A stretch of DNA of 64,000 nucleotides, taken from the NCBI RefSeq assembly GCF_001280305.1, contig NZ_CP012623.1, positions 496,001-560,000 of the forward strand. Reading direction: 5' to 3'. Below, piece after piece: positions 33,199 to 41,761 of this stretch; the first letter of the stretch is position 1, and each line of letters starts with the position of its first letter. The DNA is from Hymenobacter sp. DG25A. GTDB lineage: Bacteria > Bacteroidota > Bacteroidia > Cytophagales > Hymenobacteraceae. Below the pieces are notes generated by a model, which was not told where the DNA came from, ran no database searches, and worked only from the letters and a program-made list of their open reading frames with translations. Position numbers and translations under genes: made by a program.

Positions 33199-34701
33199 AT
33201 GTTGAAGGATTGCCGTACCGTCTGGGCCAACTGTCTTCGCATCATCAGGAGCAGCATTGGGGAGCAAAGCTTCCGCACCTGGTTTGAGCCTATTGTGCCC
33301 ATTGAGCTGCAAGGCAACGTGCTGATCATTCAGGTGCCCAGCCAGTTTTTTTATGAGTGGCTGGAAGAGCACTATGTAGAAGAGCTGAAGCGCGGTATTT
33401 ATCAGGAGCTGGGCCCGGAAGGCCGCCTGGAGTACTCTATTGTAGTAGACCAGGGCAACAGCCAGAACAAGCCCCGCACCGTCAATATTCCAACGGCCCG
33501 CAAAGCCGCCGCGCCCACGCAGGCTGCCTCACCGGCTGGTTCACTGGCCGTAGGGGCCATGACGGCCAGCGCCCGCAACGTGGCCGCCGCCGCGGCCGCT
33601 CCGGCCCAGCAGCAGCTGCGCAACCCTTTCGAGGCTGCCAAGGGCATCGACCGTAATTACCTGCATTCGCAGCTCAACAATACCTACTCCTTCGAGAATT
33701 ACATTGAGGGAGACTGCAACCGCCTGGCGCGCTCGGCGGGCTTAGCGGTGGCCAACAAGCCCGGCACCACGTCCTTCAACCCGCTCATGATTTATGGCGG
33801 CGTGGGTCTGGGCAAAACGCACCTGGTGCAGGCTATCGGCAACCACATCAAAGCCAGCAACTCCGACAAGTTTGTGCTTTACGTGTCAGCGGAGAAATTC
33901 ACCAATCAGTTTATCGAGAGCCTGCGCAGCAACGCCGTGCAGGACTTCGCCAACTTTTATCTGTTGGTGGATATTCTGATTCTGGACGACGTGCAGTTTC
34001 TGTCCGGTAAGGATAAAACGCAGGAAATGTTCTTCCACATCTTCAACCACCTGCACCAGGCGGGCCGGCAGATTGTGATGACCTCCGACCGGCCGCCCCG
34101 CGACCTGGTGGGCCTGGAAGACCGGCTGCTCTCCCGCTTTAAGTGGGGCCTCACCGCCGATCTGCAAAGCCCCGACTTTGAGACGCGCATGGCCATCATC
34201 CAGAATAAAATGGAGCAGGATGGCATTGATATTCCGCCGCAGGTGGTGGAATACCTGGCGTACTCCGTGGACACCAACGTGCGGGAACTGGAAGGCGTAC
34301 TGATTTCCCTGATAGCCCAAAGCAGCCTCAACCGCCGCGAAATTGACCTGGAAATGGCCAAGCAGGCGCTGCGTCACATTATTGAAGACGTAGAAGCGGA
34401 GGTAAACCTGGATTTCATTCAGAAGACGGTAGCCGAGTTCTTCAGCATTTCCGTGGATTTGCTGAAAGACAAAACCCGCAAAAAGGAAGTGGTAACGGCC
34501 CGGCAGGTAGCTATGTACTTTGCCAAGGAGCACACCAACCATTCCCTGAAAAGCATTGGCTACCACTTTGGCGGCCGTGACCATAGCACTGTTATCCACT
34601 CGGTACAGACGGTTTCCGACCTGATTGACTCAGACAAGCAGTTCCGGGGGCAGATTCAGGATTTGCGCAAGAAGTTTACCAACGGCAAAACCGGTAAATA
34701 G
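33199..34701 (+). CDS. dnaA: chromosomal replication initiator DnaA
   Basis: A 500-residue AAA+ initiator that binds DnaA boxes and melts the origin. Domains are all present: N-terminal helicase-loading domain I (SFRTWFEPIVPIELQGNVLI), an Ala/Pro/Gln linker (about 95-145), AAA+ domain with Walker A GGVGLGKT (200-207) and Walker B ILDDVQFLSGKD, and the C-terminal DNA-binding domain with the signature GGRDHSTVIHSV. I use the ATG at 33199 over the TTG one codon earlier. Unusually for many bacteria, dnaN, recF and gyrB are not adjacent, which is common in Bacteroidota. Confidence 0.97.
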   Translation: MLKDCRTVWANCLRIIRSSIGEQSFRTWFEPIVPIELQGNVLIIQVPSQFFYEWLEEHYVEELKRGIYQELGPEGRLEYSIVVDQGNSQNKPRTVNIPTARKAAAPTQAASPAGSLAVGAMTASARNVAAAAAAPAQQQLRNPFEAAKGIDRNYLHSQLNNTYSFENYIEGDCNRLARSAGLAVANKPGTTSFNPLMIYGGVGLGKTHLVQAIGNHIKASNSDKFVLYVSAEKFTNQFIESLRSNAVQDFANFYLLVDILILDDVQFLSGKDKTQEMFFHIFNHLHQAGRQIVMTSDRPPRDLVGLEDRLLSRFKWGLTADLQSPDFETRMAIIQNKMEQDGIDIPPQVVEYLAYSVDTNVRELEGVLISLIAQSSLNRREIDLEMAKQALRHIIEDVEAEVNLDFIQKTVAEFFSISVDLLKDKTRKKEVVTARQVAMYFAKEHTNHSLKSIGYHFGGRDHSTVIHSVQTVSDLIDSDKQFRGQIQDLRKKFTNGKTGK

Positions 34702-34717
34702 GCTGGTTACACGCAAC

Positions 34718-34753
34718 AAAAAAGCCTGCTCCGGTACCGGAGCAGGCTTTTTT
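34718..34753. terminator. bidirectional terminator after dnaA
   Basis: A perfect palindrome of two 18-base arms meeting at GGTACC (34733-34738): AAAAAAGCCTGCTCCGGT and its reverse complement, with poly-A and poly-T ends. Serves dnaA and the converging membrane-protein gene. Confidence 0.93.
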
Positions 34754-34768
34754 TATAGCTGATGGCCG

Positions 34769-35257
34769 TTAGATGGCCGGCTGAGCGTCGCGCAGCGGAA
34801 TGTTATGCTGGGCGGCAAAGCTGCGGACCTGGTCGCGCAGGAAGCGTTTGCGCTTTACGCCGCGCACCTCGCGCAGGCTGAGCGCGTGGGTGCCACCGTC
34901 CTGCAGCTGCACGCGCAGCTGCTGCGGGGCCAGATCCAAGCCTTTGATGGCCTCGGCCGGGAAGGCCTGCTTGGGACGGAACAGCCCTGCCTTATGCACA
35001 ATGTAGGCCGGCGTAAACTCTAGGTAGCTCTGGGTGCCAAAAATAGGGGCGTTGTGCACCAGCACGTAGCCCACATACACCAGACTGAAGGCCAGAAACA
35101 CATAGTGCAGGAAGTGCAAATCGTTCAGGCCGCTGTCGGTCACAATCAGGGCAACGGTGTAAACAATCCAGAGCAGGCCAAAACCGATTTGCCCCCAGAA
35201 GGGAAGGCGCGAGTTATTGGCGGGCTGCAGGCGTATTCGGGTAGTTTTTGGCGGCAT
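34769..35257 (-). CDS. hypothetical two-helix membrane protein
   Basis: A 162-residue protein with two membrane spans (FWGQIGFGLLWIVYTVALIV and FLHYVFLAFSLVYVGYVLV) followed by a cytoplasmic-looking domain of strands (FTPAYIVHKAGLFRPKQAFP, LRVQLQDGGTHALSLREV) resembling a bacterial PH-like fold, then a basic helix. No family recognised with confidence. It lies downstream of the OsmC gene on the same strand but a terminator separates them. Confidence 0.7.
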   Translation of the reverse strand: MPPKTTRIRLQPANNSRLPFWGQIGFGLLWIVYTVALIVTDSGLNDLHFLHYVFLAFSLVYVGYVLVHNAPIFGTQSYLEFTPAYIVHKAGLFRPKQAFPAEAIKGLDLAPQQLRVQLQDGGTHALSLREVRGVKRKRFLRDQVRSFAAQHNIPLRDAQPAI

Positions 35258-35297
35258 AAGGGCAGATTAGTCTTTTCAGACCTACAAAGTAAACGAA

Positions 35298-35328
35298 AAA
35301 CCGGCAACGCTGGGAGCGAAGCCGGTTT
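35298..35328 (-). terminator. terminator after OsmC gene
   Basis: On the minus strand AAACCGGC and GCCGGTTT (35321-35328 with 35298-35305) form an 8-bp stem with a 15-base loop, followed by TTCGTTT. It sits 30 bases after the OsmC stop codon. Confidence 0.65.
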
Positions 35329-35358
35329 AACCGAAGGCATTCTGATACTAAAAAGAGG

Positions 35359-35790
35359 TTAGCTCTTCAGCGTAGCCGAGGCCAGCTCCATTTCGGGCAC
35401 GGCCTGCAGCAGCTGGGAAATAGGGCAGTTCTGCTTGGCAAACTCCGCGTGCTTCTGAAACTCTTCCTGCGTAATGCCCTCCACTTCGCCTTCCGTCTTC
35501 AGCGAGATTTTCACCACTTTCGGAATATCCCCGGAAGTATCCAGCGTCACTTTAGACTCTGTACGGAGCTGCTTTACCTGCGCCCCGGCTTTGGTCAGCT
35601 GGCCCGTGAGAAACATGGTATAGCAGCCCGCGTGCGCTGCTCCAATAAGCTCTTCCGGGTTGGTGCCCTTTTGCCCTTCAAAGCGCGCCCCCACGGAGTA
35701 GGGGGCTTTTACCAGGCCGCTTTGGGTAGAAATTTCGCCGCTGCCTTTGTTGTCGCCGTTCCATACGGCATTGCCACGTTGATTGATCAT
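35359..35790 (-). CDS. OsmC/Ohr family peroxidase
   Basis: A 143-residue OsmC-type protein that reduces organic hydroperoxides with a two-cysteine mechanism. The signatures are GTNPEELIGAAHAGCYTMFL (first catalytic Cys) and AKQNCPISQLL (second Cys), with the usual N-terminal W-x-G...GSGEISTQSG strands. The pattern is closer to OsmC than to Ohr. Reductant is normally dihydrolipoamide-linked for the family. Stand-alone gene. Confidence 0.92.
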   Translation of the reverse strand: MINQRGNAVWNGDNKGSGEISTQSGLVKAPYSVGARFEGQKGTNPEELIGAAHAGCYTMFLTGQLTKAGAQVKQLRTESKVTLDTSGDIPKVVKISLKTEGEVEGITQEEFQKHAEFAKQNCPISQLLQAVPEMELASATLKS

Positions 35791-35892
35791 GAGGTGTTCA
35801 GATTAAGTAGAGAGTTGCGTTAAAGACTGTAGGTACGGTAAACTCCAGCGGCAGGATCAATCTAAAGCGCTGGCTTATGGCTACAGGAACTG

Positions 35893-35900
35893 TATTTTTG
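35893..35900 (+). promoter_or_regulatory. -7 element upstream of the GH3 gene
   Basis: TATTTTTG is a perfect TAnnTTTG match 63 bases before the start codon at 35963. The leader would be about 57 bases. Confidence 0.5.
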
Positions 35901-35962
35901 ACGGTTGCTTTCCGCCGCCCGGCCGCCTGCTTTTCGCATCTGGCCTTTATTCAAGCTTCTGC

Positions 35963-37459
35963 ATGGGTCTGAAATCTGTTCTTAGCCGCCCTTTTGCTGC
36001 CTTTATATACCACCGCTACCAACAGTGGCAGCGGAATCCGGTAGCCACTCAGCAGCGCGTATTCAAGCAAATTGTGGGGCAGGCTGCCCAAACTGCTTTC
36101 GGGCGCGACCATGAGTTTGCGGCCATGACCACGCCCGCCGACCTGGCCCGGCAGGTTCCGGTGCGCGACTACGAAGGTTTGGCCCCCTACTTCAACCGCC
36201 TGAAGCAGGGCGAAGCCAATGTGTTCTGGCCGGGCAAGCCCCTGTACCTGGCCAAATCCAGTGGCACTACCTCCGGGGCCAAGTATATTCCCATCACGGA
36301 GGCCAGCATCTCCAATCATATCAATGGCGCCCGCGACGCCCTGTTGCATTATGTGCATGCCACGGGCCGCAGCCAGTTCCTGGATGGCAAGCTGATTTTC
36401 CTCACCGGCTCCCCGGTGTTGGAAAATGTGGGTGGCATACCCACGGGGCGGCTTTCCGGGATTATCAACCACCATATCCCAGCCTATCTGCGGCGCAATC
36501 AGCTGCCCAGCTATGCTACCAACTGTATTGAGGATTGGGAAACAAAGCTGGACCACATTGCCGATGAAATGCTGGGCCAGCATCTCACCCTTATTTCCGG
36601 CATTCCCCCGTGGGTGCAGATGTACTTTGACAAGATTGTTGCCCGCACGGGCCGGCCGGTAGGAGAGGTATTTCCTGATTTTAATCTGTTCGTGTACGGC
36701 GGGGTAAACTTTGAGCCCTATCGTAAAAAGCTGTTTGAAACCATAGGGCGCCCCATCGACCACATTGAGCTGTTTCCGGCCTCTGAAGGTTTCCTGGCCT
36801 TTCAGGATGAGCCCGGCAATCCGGGCCTCTTACTGCTGCTCGATACGGGCATTTTTTACGAGTTTATTCCCGCCGAGCGCATTTTTGAGGCAAACCCGCC
36901 CCGCCTGACCCTGGCCGATGTAGAGCTGGACAAGCAGTACGCCCTAGTGCTCAATTCCAATGCCGGCCTCTGGGGCTACAGCATTGGCGACACCATACGC
37001 TTTGTGAGTCTTGCCCCGTACCGCGTTGTGGTTACTGGCCGCATCAAGCATTACCTGTCGGCTTTTGGAGAACATGTAATTGGGGAAGAGGTAGAGCAGA
37101 TTCTGCGTGATGCTATGCAGCAGCACCCGGAGATAGAAGTGGTGGAGTTTACCGTCGCCCCGCACATCAGCGACAACCCCTTGGTTGACTCCTACCATGA
37201 GTGGCTTATCGAGTTTGCGCACCCACCCAAAGACATAGCCGGTTTTGCGACAGCCTTGGATGAAGGCCTACGCCAGCGCAACGTGTACTATAATGATTTG
37301 ATAAAGGGCCGCATCCTGACTCCTCTCCAAATCACAAGCTTACCACTGGGGGCATTCCAACGCTACATGAAGAGCCTGGGCAAGCTGGGCGGGCAGAACA
37401 AAGTGCCGCGACTGAGTAATGATAGGAAAGTAGCCGATGGGCTGCTAAGCGTCATCTGA
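35963..37459 (+). CDS. GH3 family adenylate-forming protein
   Basis: A 498-residue member of the GH3 auxin-responsive family, related to acyl-adenylate enzymes that conjugate carboxylic acids to amino acids in plants. Motifs: LAKSSGTTSGAKYIPITEAS (phosphate-binding loop), FNLFVYGGVNFEPYRKKLFE, YPA-equivalent FPASEGFLAFQDEPGNPGLL, and GYSIGDTIRFVSLAPYRVVV followed by GRIKHYLSAFGEHV. Bacterial members are widespread in Bacteroidota with unknown substrate. It is followed closely by an unrelated phosphatase-family gene. Confidence 0.9.
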   Translation: MGLKSVLSRPFAAFIYHRYQQWQRNPVATQQRVFKQIVGQAAQTAFGRDHEFAAMTTPADLARQVPVRDYEGLAPYFNRLKQGEANVFWPGKPLYLAKSSGTTSGAKYIPITEASISNHINGARDALLHYVHATGRSQFLDGKLIFLTGSPVLENVGGIPTGRLSGIINHHIPAYLRRNQLPSYATNCIEDWETKLDHIADEMLGQHLTLISGIPPWVQMYFDKIVARTGRPVGEVFPDFNLFVYGGVNFEPYRKKLFETIGRPIDHIELFPASEGFLAFQDEPGNPGLLLLLDTGIFYEFIPAERIFEANPPRLTLADVELDKQYALVLNSNAGLWGYSIGDTIRFVSLAPYRVVVTGRIKHYLSAFGEHVIGEEVEQILRDAMQQHPEIEVVEFTVAPHISDNPLVDSYHEWLIEFAHPPKDIAGFATALDEGLRQRNVYYNDLIKGRILTPLQITSLPLGAFQRYMKSLGKLGGQNKVPRLSNDRKVADGLLSVI

Positions 37460-37548
37460 TCCAGTGCCTAGTCAGGAATCCCTACTTTTCGTTTTGGTTT
37501 GACAAAGTAGCCGCGTAGTCAAATGGCACTTTAAAACCCTCTTTGTAT

Positions 37549-38394
37549 ATGCGCCCATTCGTTTTTTTACTGCTGAGCCTGCTGCTATGCGGCCCCCTGA
37601 TGGCTGCCCCCAAAAAGGTGGTGCCGTTGCGGGTGGCCACCTATAATCTGCGTCTAAACATTGCCAGTGATGGCCCCGATGCCTGGCCGCTGCGCAAGGA
37701 AATGGTCAAAGGCCTAGTGCGCTACCACGATTTTGATGTGTTTGGCACGCAGGAGGGTTTCCGGGGGCAGCTAACGGATGTGGCGGAGCTGCCGGAGTAC
37801 GCCTTTGTAGGCCACGGCCGCGAGAATGGCAAGGAAGCCGGCGAGCATTCGGCCATTTTCTACAAGAAAAGCCGGCTGCAGCTGCTGCAAACGGGGGATT
37901 TCTGGCTGAGTCAAACCCCGGATCAACCGTCTAAAGGCTGGGATGCCACCTGCTGCAACCGCATCTGCACTTGGGCTAAATTCCGGGATGTGCTAACCAA
38001 AAAGGAGTTCTACTTTTTCAGCGTCCATTTTGATCATCAGGGCGTGGAAGCCCGCCGCCAGTCGGGCCGGCTAATGGTGCAGAAGATTCAGGAAATTGCC
38101 AAAAATGCCCCCGTCATCTGCGCAGGAGACTTCAATTCCACGCCCGACACCGAGCAGATCAAGACCATGCAAACGCTGCTGCGCGACGCGTACCAGATAA
38201 CGGCGCAGCCTCCATACGGGCCCACGGGCACCTTCAACGCCTTCAAATTAGATGCCCCACTGACGGACCGCATTGATTACATCTTTGTCAGTCAGGGCAT
38301 CACGGTGCTGAACTACGGGGTGCTGACAGACTCCCTGCGCGGGCGTTATCCGTCCGACCATTTTCCGGTAGTCGTCACCGTAACGCTACCGTGA
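37549..38394 (+). CDS. exported endonuclease/exonuclease/phosphatase family protein
   Basis: A 281-residue secreted protein with signal peptide MRPFVFLLLSLLLCGPLMAA. Conserved EEP motifs: VATYNLRLNI, DVFGTQEGFRGQLTDV (catalytic Glu), NRICTWAKFRD, FFSVHFDHQGVEARRQSG, VICAGDFNSTPDTEQI and YPSDHFPVVVTVTLP (catalytic Asp-His). Fold members are phosphodiesterases or phosphatases; the closest secreted Bacteroidota types are usually annotated simply as EEP family. Substrate unknown. The preceding bases CTCTTTGTATATG resemble the dxr start region. Confidence 0.9.
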   Translation: MRPFVFLLLSLLLCGPLMAAPKKVVPLRVATYNLRLNIASDGPDAWPLRKEMVKGLVRYHDFDVFGTQEGFRGQLTDVAELPEYAFVGHGRENGKEAGEHSAIFYKKSRLQLLQTGDFWLSQTPDQPSKGWDATCCNRICTWAKFRDVLTKKEFYFFSVHFDHQGVEARRQSGRLMVQKIQEIAKNAPVICAGDFNSTPDTEQIKTMQTLLRDAYQITAQPPYGPTGTFNAFKLDAPLTDRIDYIFVSQGITVLNYGVLTDSLRGRYPSDHFPVVVTVTLP

Positions 38395-38413
38395 AAAATA
38401 GATATCCAGAAAA

Positions 38414-38863
38414 ATGCCCATAAAACCCGCCCTTCACGCTGCCTGCCAGCACTACGTTCAGCAGCGCATCAAAGCCTGCCAGCACGCCATGCAGGCCGCG
38501 CAGGAGTCGGCCAACTCGGAAACCAAGAGCAGCGCCGGCGACAAGTATGAAACCGGCCGCGCCATGGCCCAGAACGAGCGGGACCGGAATGCCGTGCAGC
38601 TCCAGCAGGCTAAACAGCTGCAGGGTGAGTTGGACCGCATCCAGCCCGATAAACCCTGCGATACCGTGCGCCCCGGCGCGCTGGTGCAAACCAGCATGGG
38701 CCGTTTCTACATTAGCATCAGCGCCGGCAAGCTTACGGTGGAGGGGCAGGATTACTTTGCCGTATCAGCGGCGGCCCCGGTAGCCGCGGCCCTGAGCGGC
38801 AGGCGGGTGGGCGAGCAGGCGGTTTTCAACGGGAAGCCCGTCCAAATTCAAGGGATAGAATAA
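38414..38863 (+). CDS. GreA/GreB-like coiled-coil protein
   Basis: A 149-residue cytoplasmic protein with a helical N-terminal half (QQRIKACQHAMQAAQESANS, then ETKSSAGDKYETGRAMAQNE, and onward) and a C-terminal beta domain (VRPGALVQTSMGRFYISISA ... AALSGRRVGEQAVFNGKPVQ) resembling the FKBP-like C-terminal domain of GreA/GreB transcript-cleavage factors. In Bacteroidota this type is often labelled 3-oxoacyl-ACP synthase, which the sequence does not support: there is no ketosynthase motif. Two stranded coiled coil plus Gre-like cap suggests binding at the RNA polymerase secondary channel; that is inference. The gap to the upstream gene is 19 bases. Confidence 0.75.
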   Translation: MPIKPALHAACQHYVQQRIKACQHAMQAAQESANSETKSSAGDKYETGRAMAQNERDRNAVQLQQAKQLQGELDRIQPDKPCDTVRPGALVQTSMGRFYISISAGKLTVEGQDYFAVSAAAPVAAALSGRRVGEQAVFNGKPVQIQGIE

Positions 38864-38891
38864 GCATGGTGAGGAAAGCCCCGCAACGCAC

Positions 38892-38899
38892 TACTTTTG
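38892..38899 (+). promoter_or_regulatory. -7 element of dxr, near-leaderless transcript
   Basis: TACTTTTG is a perfect TAnnTTTG match ending only three bases before the ATG at 38903. Transcription starting 5-7 bases after the element would begin at or inside the start codon, implying a leaderless mRNA. Confidence 0.55.
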
Positions 38900-38902
38900 T
38901 AT

Positions 38903-40072
38903 ATGCGTGATTTCCTCCCCAAACGCGTTACCCTGCTTGGCTCCACCGGTTCCATCGGCACGCAGGCACTAGACGTTATTCGTAGCCACCGCGGCCGATT
39001 CTCGGTAACGGCCCTGTCGGCGCAATCCAACGCCGATTTGCTGGTGCAGCAGGCCCGCGAGTTCCGGCCCGCCGCTGTGGTGATTGGTGATGAAAGCAAG
39101 TACGCGGCGGTTAAGGAGGCGCTGGCCAATCAGCCCGAAACCGAAGTGCTGGCCGGGGCCGCCGCCCTGGCCGATGTAGCCGGCCGCGACGATACCGATA
39201 TTGTGCTGACGGCCATGGTGGGCTATGCCGGGTTGCTGCCCACCGTACGCGCCATTCGGGCCGGGAAAGCCATTGCTCTGGCCAATAAGGAAACGCTGGT
39301 GGTGGCCGGCCAGCTAATAACCGAGCTGGTGAAGCAGCACGGCGTGGGCTTGTATCCGGTGGACTCCGAGCATTCTGCTATTTTTCAGTGTCTGGTAGGG
39401 GAGGAGCGCAACCCCATCGAGAAAATTATTCTTACGGCGTCCGGCGGGCCTTTCCGGGGGCGCACTATGGAGCAGCTGGCGCAGGTAACCAAAGCGCAGG
39501 CCCTGAAACACCCTAACTGGGACATGGGCGCCAAAATCACCATCGATTCGGCTTCCCTGATGAACAAAGGGCTGGAGGTGATTGAGGCCAAATGGCTCTT
39601 CAACCTCACCGATGACCAGATTGACGTGGTGGTGCATCCGCAAAGCATTATTCACTCCCTGGTGCAGTTTCAGGATGGCTCATTGAAAGCTCAAATGGGC
39701 CTGCCGGATATGAAACTGCCCATTCAGTACGCGCTGGGCTACCCGGAGCGGCTGCCATCCGACTTCCCCCGCTTCTCGTTTCTGGACTACCCGCAACTCA
39801 CCTTTGAGCAGCCCGACCGCACCACTTTCCGCAACCTGCCGCTGGCGTTTGAAGCCATGCGCCGGGGCGGCAACGCGCCCTGCGTACTTAATGCAGCCAA
39901 TGAAATTGCCGTAGCCGCGTTCCTGCGCGACCAGGTAGGCTTTCTGCAAATGCCCGATATCGTGGAGGAGTGCCTCGCGCGGGTTTCGTACCTTGCCGAA
40001 CCTTCGCTGGATGACTATGTTTACACCGACCAGGAAACCCGCCGCGTGGCGCTGGAACTGGTCAAAATTTAG
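38903..40072 (+). CDS. dxr: 1-deoxy-D-xylulose-5-phosphate reductoisomerase
   Basis: Converts DXP to 2-C-methyl-D-erythritol 4-phosphate with NADPH, the second step of the MEP isoprenoid pathway. The NADPH loop LLGSTGSIGTQALDVI is near the N-terminus; VDSEHSAIFQCL supplies metal-binding Asp and Glu; LTASGGPFRG, KHPNWDMGAKITIDSASLMN and NKGLEVIEAKWLF are all canonical. Length 389 is normal. I use ATG 38903 and not the TTG two codons earlier. rseP follows on the same strand, an order seen in many bacteria, but here a palindrome lies between. Confidence 0.97.
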   Translation: MRDFLPKRVTLLGSTGSIGTQALDVIRSHRGRFSVTALSAQSNADLLVQQAREFRPAAVVIGDESKYAAVKEALANQPETEVLAGAAALADVAGRDDTDIVLTAMVGYAGLLPTVRAIRAGKAIALANKETLVVAGQLITELVKQHGVGLYPVDSEHSAIFQCLVGEERNPIEKIILTASGGPFRGRTMEQLAQVTKAQALKHPNWDMGAKITIDSASLMNKGLEVIEAKWLFNLTDDQIDVVVHPQSIIHSLVQFQDGSLKAQMGLPDMKLPIQYALGYPERLPSDFPRFSFLDYPQLTFEQPDRTTFRNLPLAFEAMRRGGNAPCVLNAANEIAVAAFLRDQVGFLQMPDIVEECLARVSYLAEPSLDDYVYTDQETRRVALELVKI

Positions 40073-40088
40073 TTTTTGGTTGTTAAAA

Positions 40089-40175
40089 CGTCATGCTGAG
40101 CGCAAGCCTAAGCATCTCACTAGTGTGGTAAATAGCTACTACCACAACAGCAGCACGCGAGATGTCTCGACAAGA
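40089..40175. repeat. type B palindrome between dxr and rseP
   Basis: Left arm CGTCATGCTGAGCGCAAGCC...AAGCATCTCACTAGTGTGGT, right arm CAGCACGCGAGATGTCTCGAC. Relative to the copies at 25541 and 27796 the core ACCACACTAG is in reverse complement, so this copy is in the opposite orientation. The right arm is degenerate. Confidence 0.85.
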
Positions 40176-40231
40176 CAGTTCAACCAAAAATCTAAAACCG
40201 ACACCCAACACCTGACAACTCAACAAACTGA

Positions 40232-41542
40232 ATGGATATTTTAGTAATGGCCGGCCAGCTCATTCTGGGGCTGACAATTCTGGTAGGCGTGCACGAAATG
40301 GGGCACATGCTGGCGGCCAAATGGTTTGGAATGCGCGTAGAAAAATTCTCTATCGGCTTTCCGCCTAAGGTTTTCGGGAAGAAAATAGGCGACACGGAAT
40401 ACATGCTGGGCGCGGTGCCGCTGGGTGGTTTTGTAAAAATCACGGGCATGGTAGACGAGTCCTTGGACACGGAGAGCCTTAAGCAGGAGCCCCAACCCTA
40501 TGAATTCCGCGCCAAGCCCGCCTGGCAGCGCCTGATTGTGATGCTGGGCGGTATCATCGTGAACGTCATTACCGGTATCGTTATCTTCTCGCTGCTGACT
40601 TTTAAGTACGGCGAAAGCTACCTGCCGGCCTCTGAGGTGCGTTTTGGGGTGGTGCCGAACGAGCTGGGTAAGGAAATTGGCTTCCGGACCGGGGATAAAA
40701 TCGTGAAAATCAACGGCCGCCCTTTCACGGAGTTCAACGAAGTGTATGGCCCCGATGTGGTGCTGGGCTCCGGTAGCTACTACACCGTAGAGCGCAACGG
40801 CCAGCTGGTGGATATTTCGGTGCCCCAGAACTTCATGGACCGCCTCGCCGACCAGGACCAGTCCTTGTTTGTGGTGCCCCTGGACCCCTTTGTGGTGGGT
40901 GAGGTAGTGCCCGGCCAACCCGCTTCCAAAGCGGGCCTGCTGGCCGGCGACCGTATCCTGAAAGTAGCTGACAAGCCCATTCAGTTTTTCCCCGAGCTGC
41001 AACAGGCCCTGAAAGACAACGCTGGCAAGGAAACACCGCTGGTAGTGGAGCGCAACAGCCAGCCAGTTACGCTGAAGGTAAACGTGGATGAAGATGGCAA
41101 AGTAGGCTTCCGGCCCAAGTCTTTGCTGCAGTATGCCACCCGCCAGTATAGCCTGCTGGAGTCGGTGCCGGCTGGTACCAAGCAGGCCTTTGGCATTGTT
41201 ACCACGCAGGTAAAAGCCTTTGGCAAGATATTCCGCGGCGAGGCTTCGGCCCGCAAGTCGTTGGGCGGGCCTATGGCCATTGCCCAGCAATACGGTGCCA
41301 CCTTCGACTGGCTGAAGTTCTGGACGCTGACCGGCATGCTTTCCATGGTGCTGGCCTTCATGAACCTGCTGCCCATTCCGGCCCTGGATGGCGGCCATGT
41401 GCTGTTCCTGACCTACGAAATGGTATCGGGCCGCAAGCCTTCTGATAAATTCCTGGAAAACGCGCAGAAAGTAGGCATGGCCCTGATTCTGTGCCTCATG
41501 GTCTTCGTCATTTTCAACGACCTGTTTAAGTCGCTGTTTTAA
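40232..41542 (+). CDS. rseP: site-2 zinc protease RseP (M50)
   Basis: A 436-residue intramembrane metalloprotease. Motifs: HEMGH at 21-25 in the first membrane helix, followed by FSIGFPPKVFGKKIGDTEYM; LDG motif with Asp386 in NLLPIPALDGGH; two PDZ-type segments between (FRTGDKIVKINGRPFTEFNE, and PASKAGLLAGDRILKVADKP). RseP cleaves membrane-bound anti-sigma factors and remnant signal peptides. No anti-sigma gene is adjacent. It follows dxr with 159 bases between, mostly a palindrome, and may share its transcript. Confidence 0.96.
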   Translation: MDILVMAGQLILGLTILVGVHEMGHMLAAKWFGMRVEKFSIGFPPKVFGKKIGDTEYMLGAVPLGGFVKITGMVDESLDTESLKQEPQPYEFRAKPAWQRLIVMLGGIIVNVITGIVIFSLLTFKYGESYLPASEVRFGVVPNELGKEIGFRTGDKIVKINGRPFTEFNEVYGPDVVLGSGSYYTVERNGQLVDISVPQNFMDRLADQDQSLFVVPLDPFVVGEVVPGQPASKAGLLAGDRILKVADKPIQFFPELQQALKDNAGKETPLVVERNSQPVTLKVNVDEDGKVGFRPKSLLQYATRQYSLLESVPAGTKQAFGIVTTQVKAFGKIFRGEASARKSLGGPMAIAQQYGATFDWLKFWTLTGMLSMVLAFMNLLPIPALDGGHVLFLTYEMVSGRKPSDKFLENAQKVGMALILCLMVFVIFNDLFKSLF

Positions 41543-41549
41543 GCAACTT

Positions 41550-41618
41550 TGTCATTCCGAACGGAGTGAGGAATCTGGGTAAGCGTTCCTCAGATTCCTC
41601 ACTGCGTTCGGAATGACA
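41550..41618. repeat. type C palindrome
   Basis: TTGTCATTCCGAACGGAGTG with AGGAATCTG pairs with CAGATTCCTCACTGCGTTCGG ending in AATGACAA. It is a near-perfect hairpin of about 30 bp with a 9-10 base loop, 8 bases after rseP. Similar outer design to types A, B and D (a GTCAT start and an ATGAC end) but different sequence. Confidence 0.88.
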
Positions 41619-41761
41619 ACCGGCTGATCTGAACCCATTGCTCCCCTTCTGCGGTTGGTAGGCGCGGGCTGGTCTGATTGTTGAATAGCGCGCTGTTCAA
41701 TCTTTCGGCCTTAGTCCGAAGCCTCTCCCACAGGAGGGGAGTTTTTTGTAGCCCACTTGTT

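Noticed and set aside
33058..34768. Replication origin at dnaA
   Set aside because: Only one near-match DnaA box lies upstream and one mismatched TTATCCACT lies inside the gene; no cluster, no AT-rich unwinding region, and no dnaN or gyrB next to it.
40241..41398. A 385-residue open frame antisense to rseP
   Set aside because: Low-complexity His/Gln-rich translation typical of the reverse strand of GC-rich genes; rseP itself has complete catalytic motifs.
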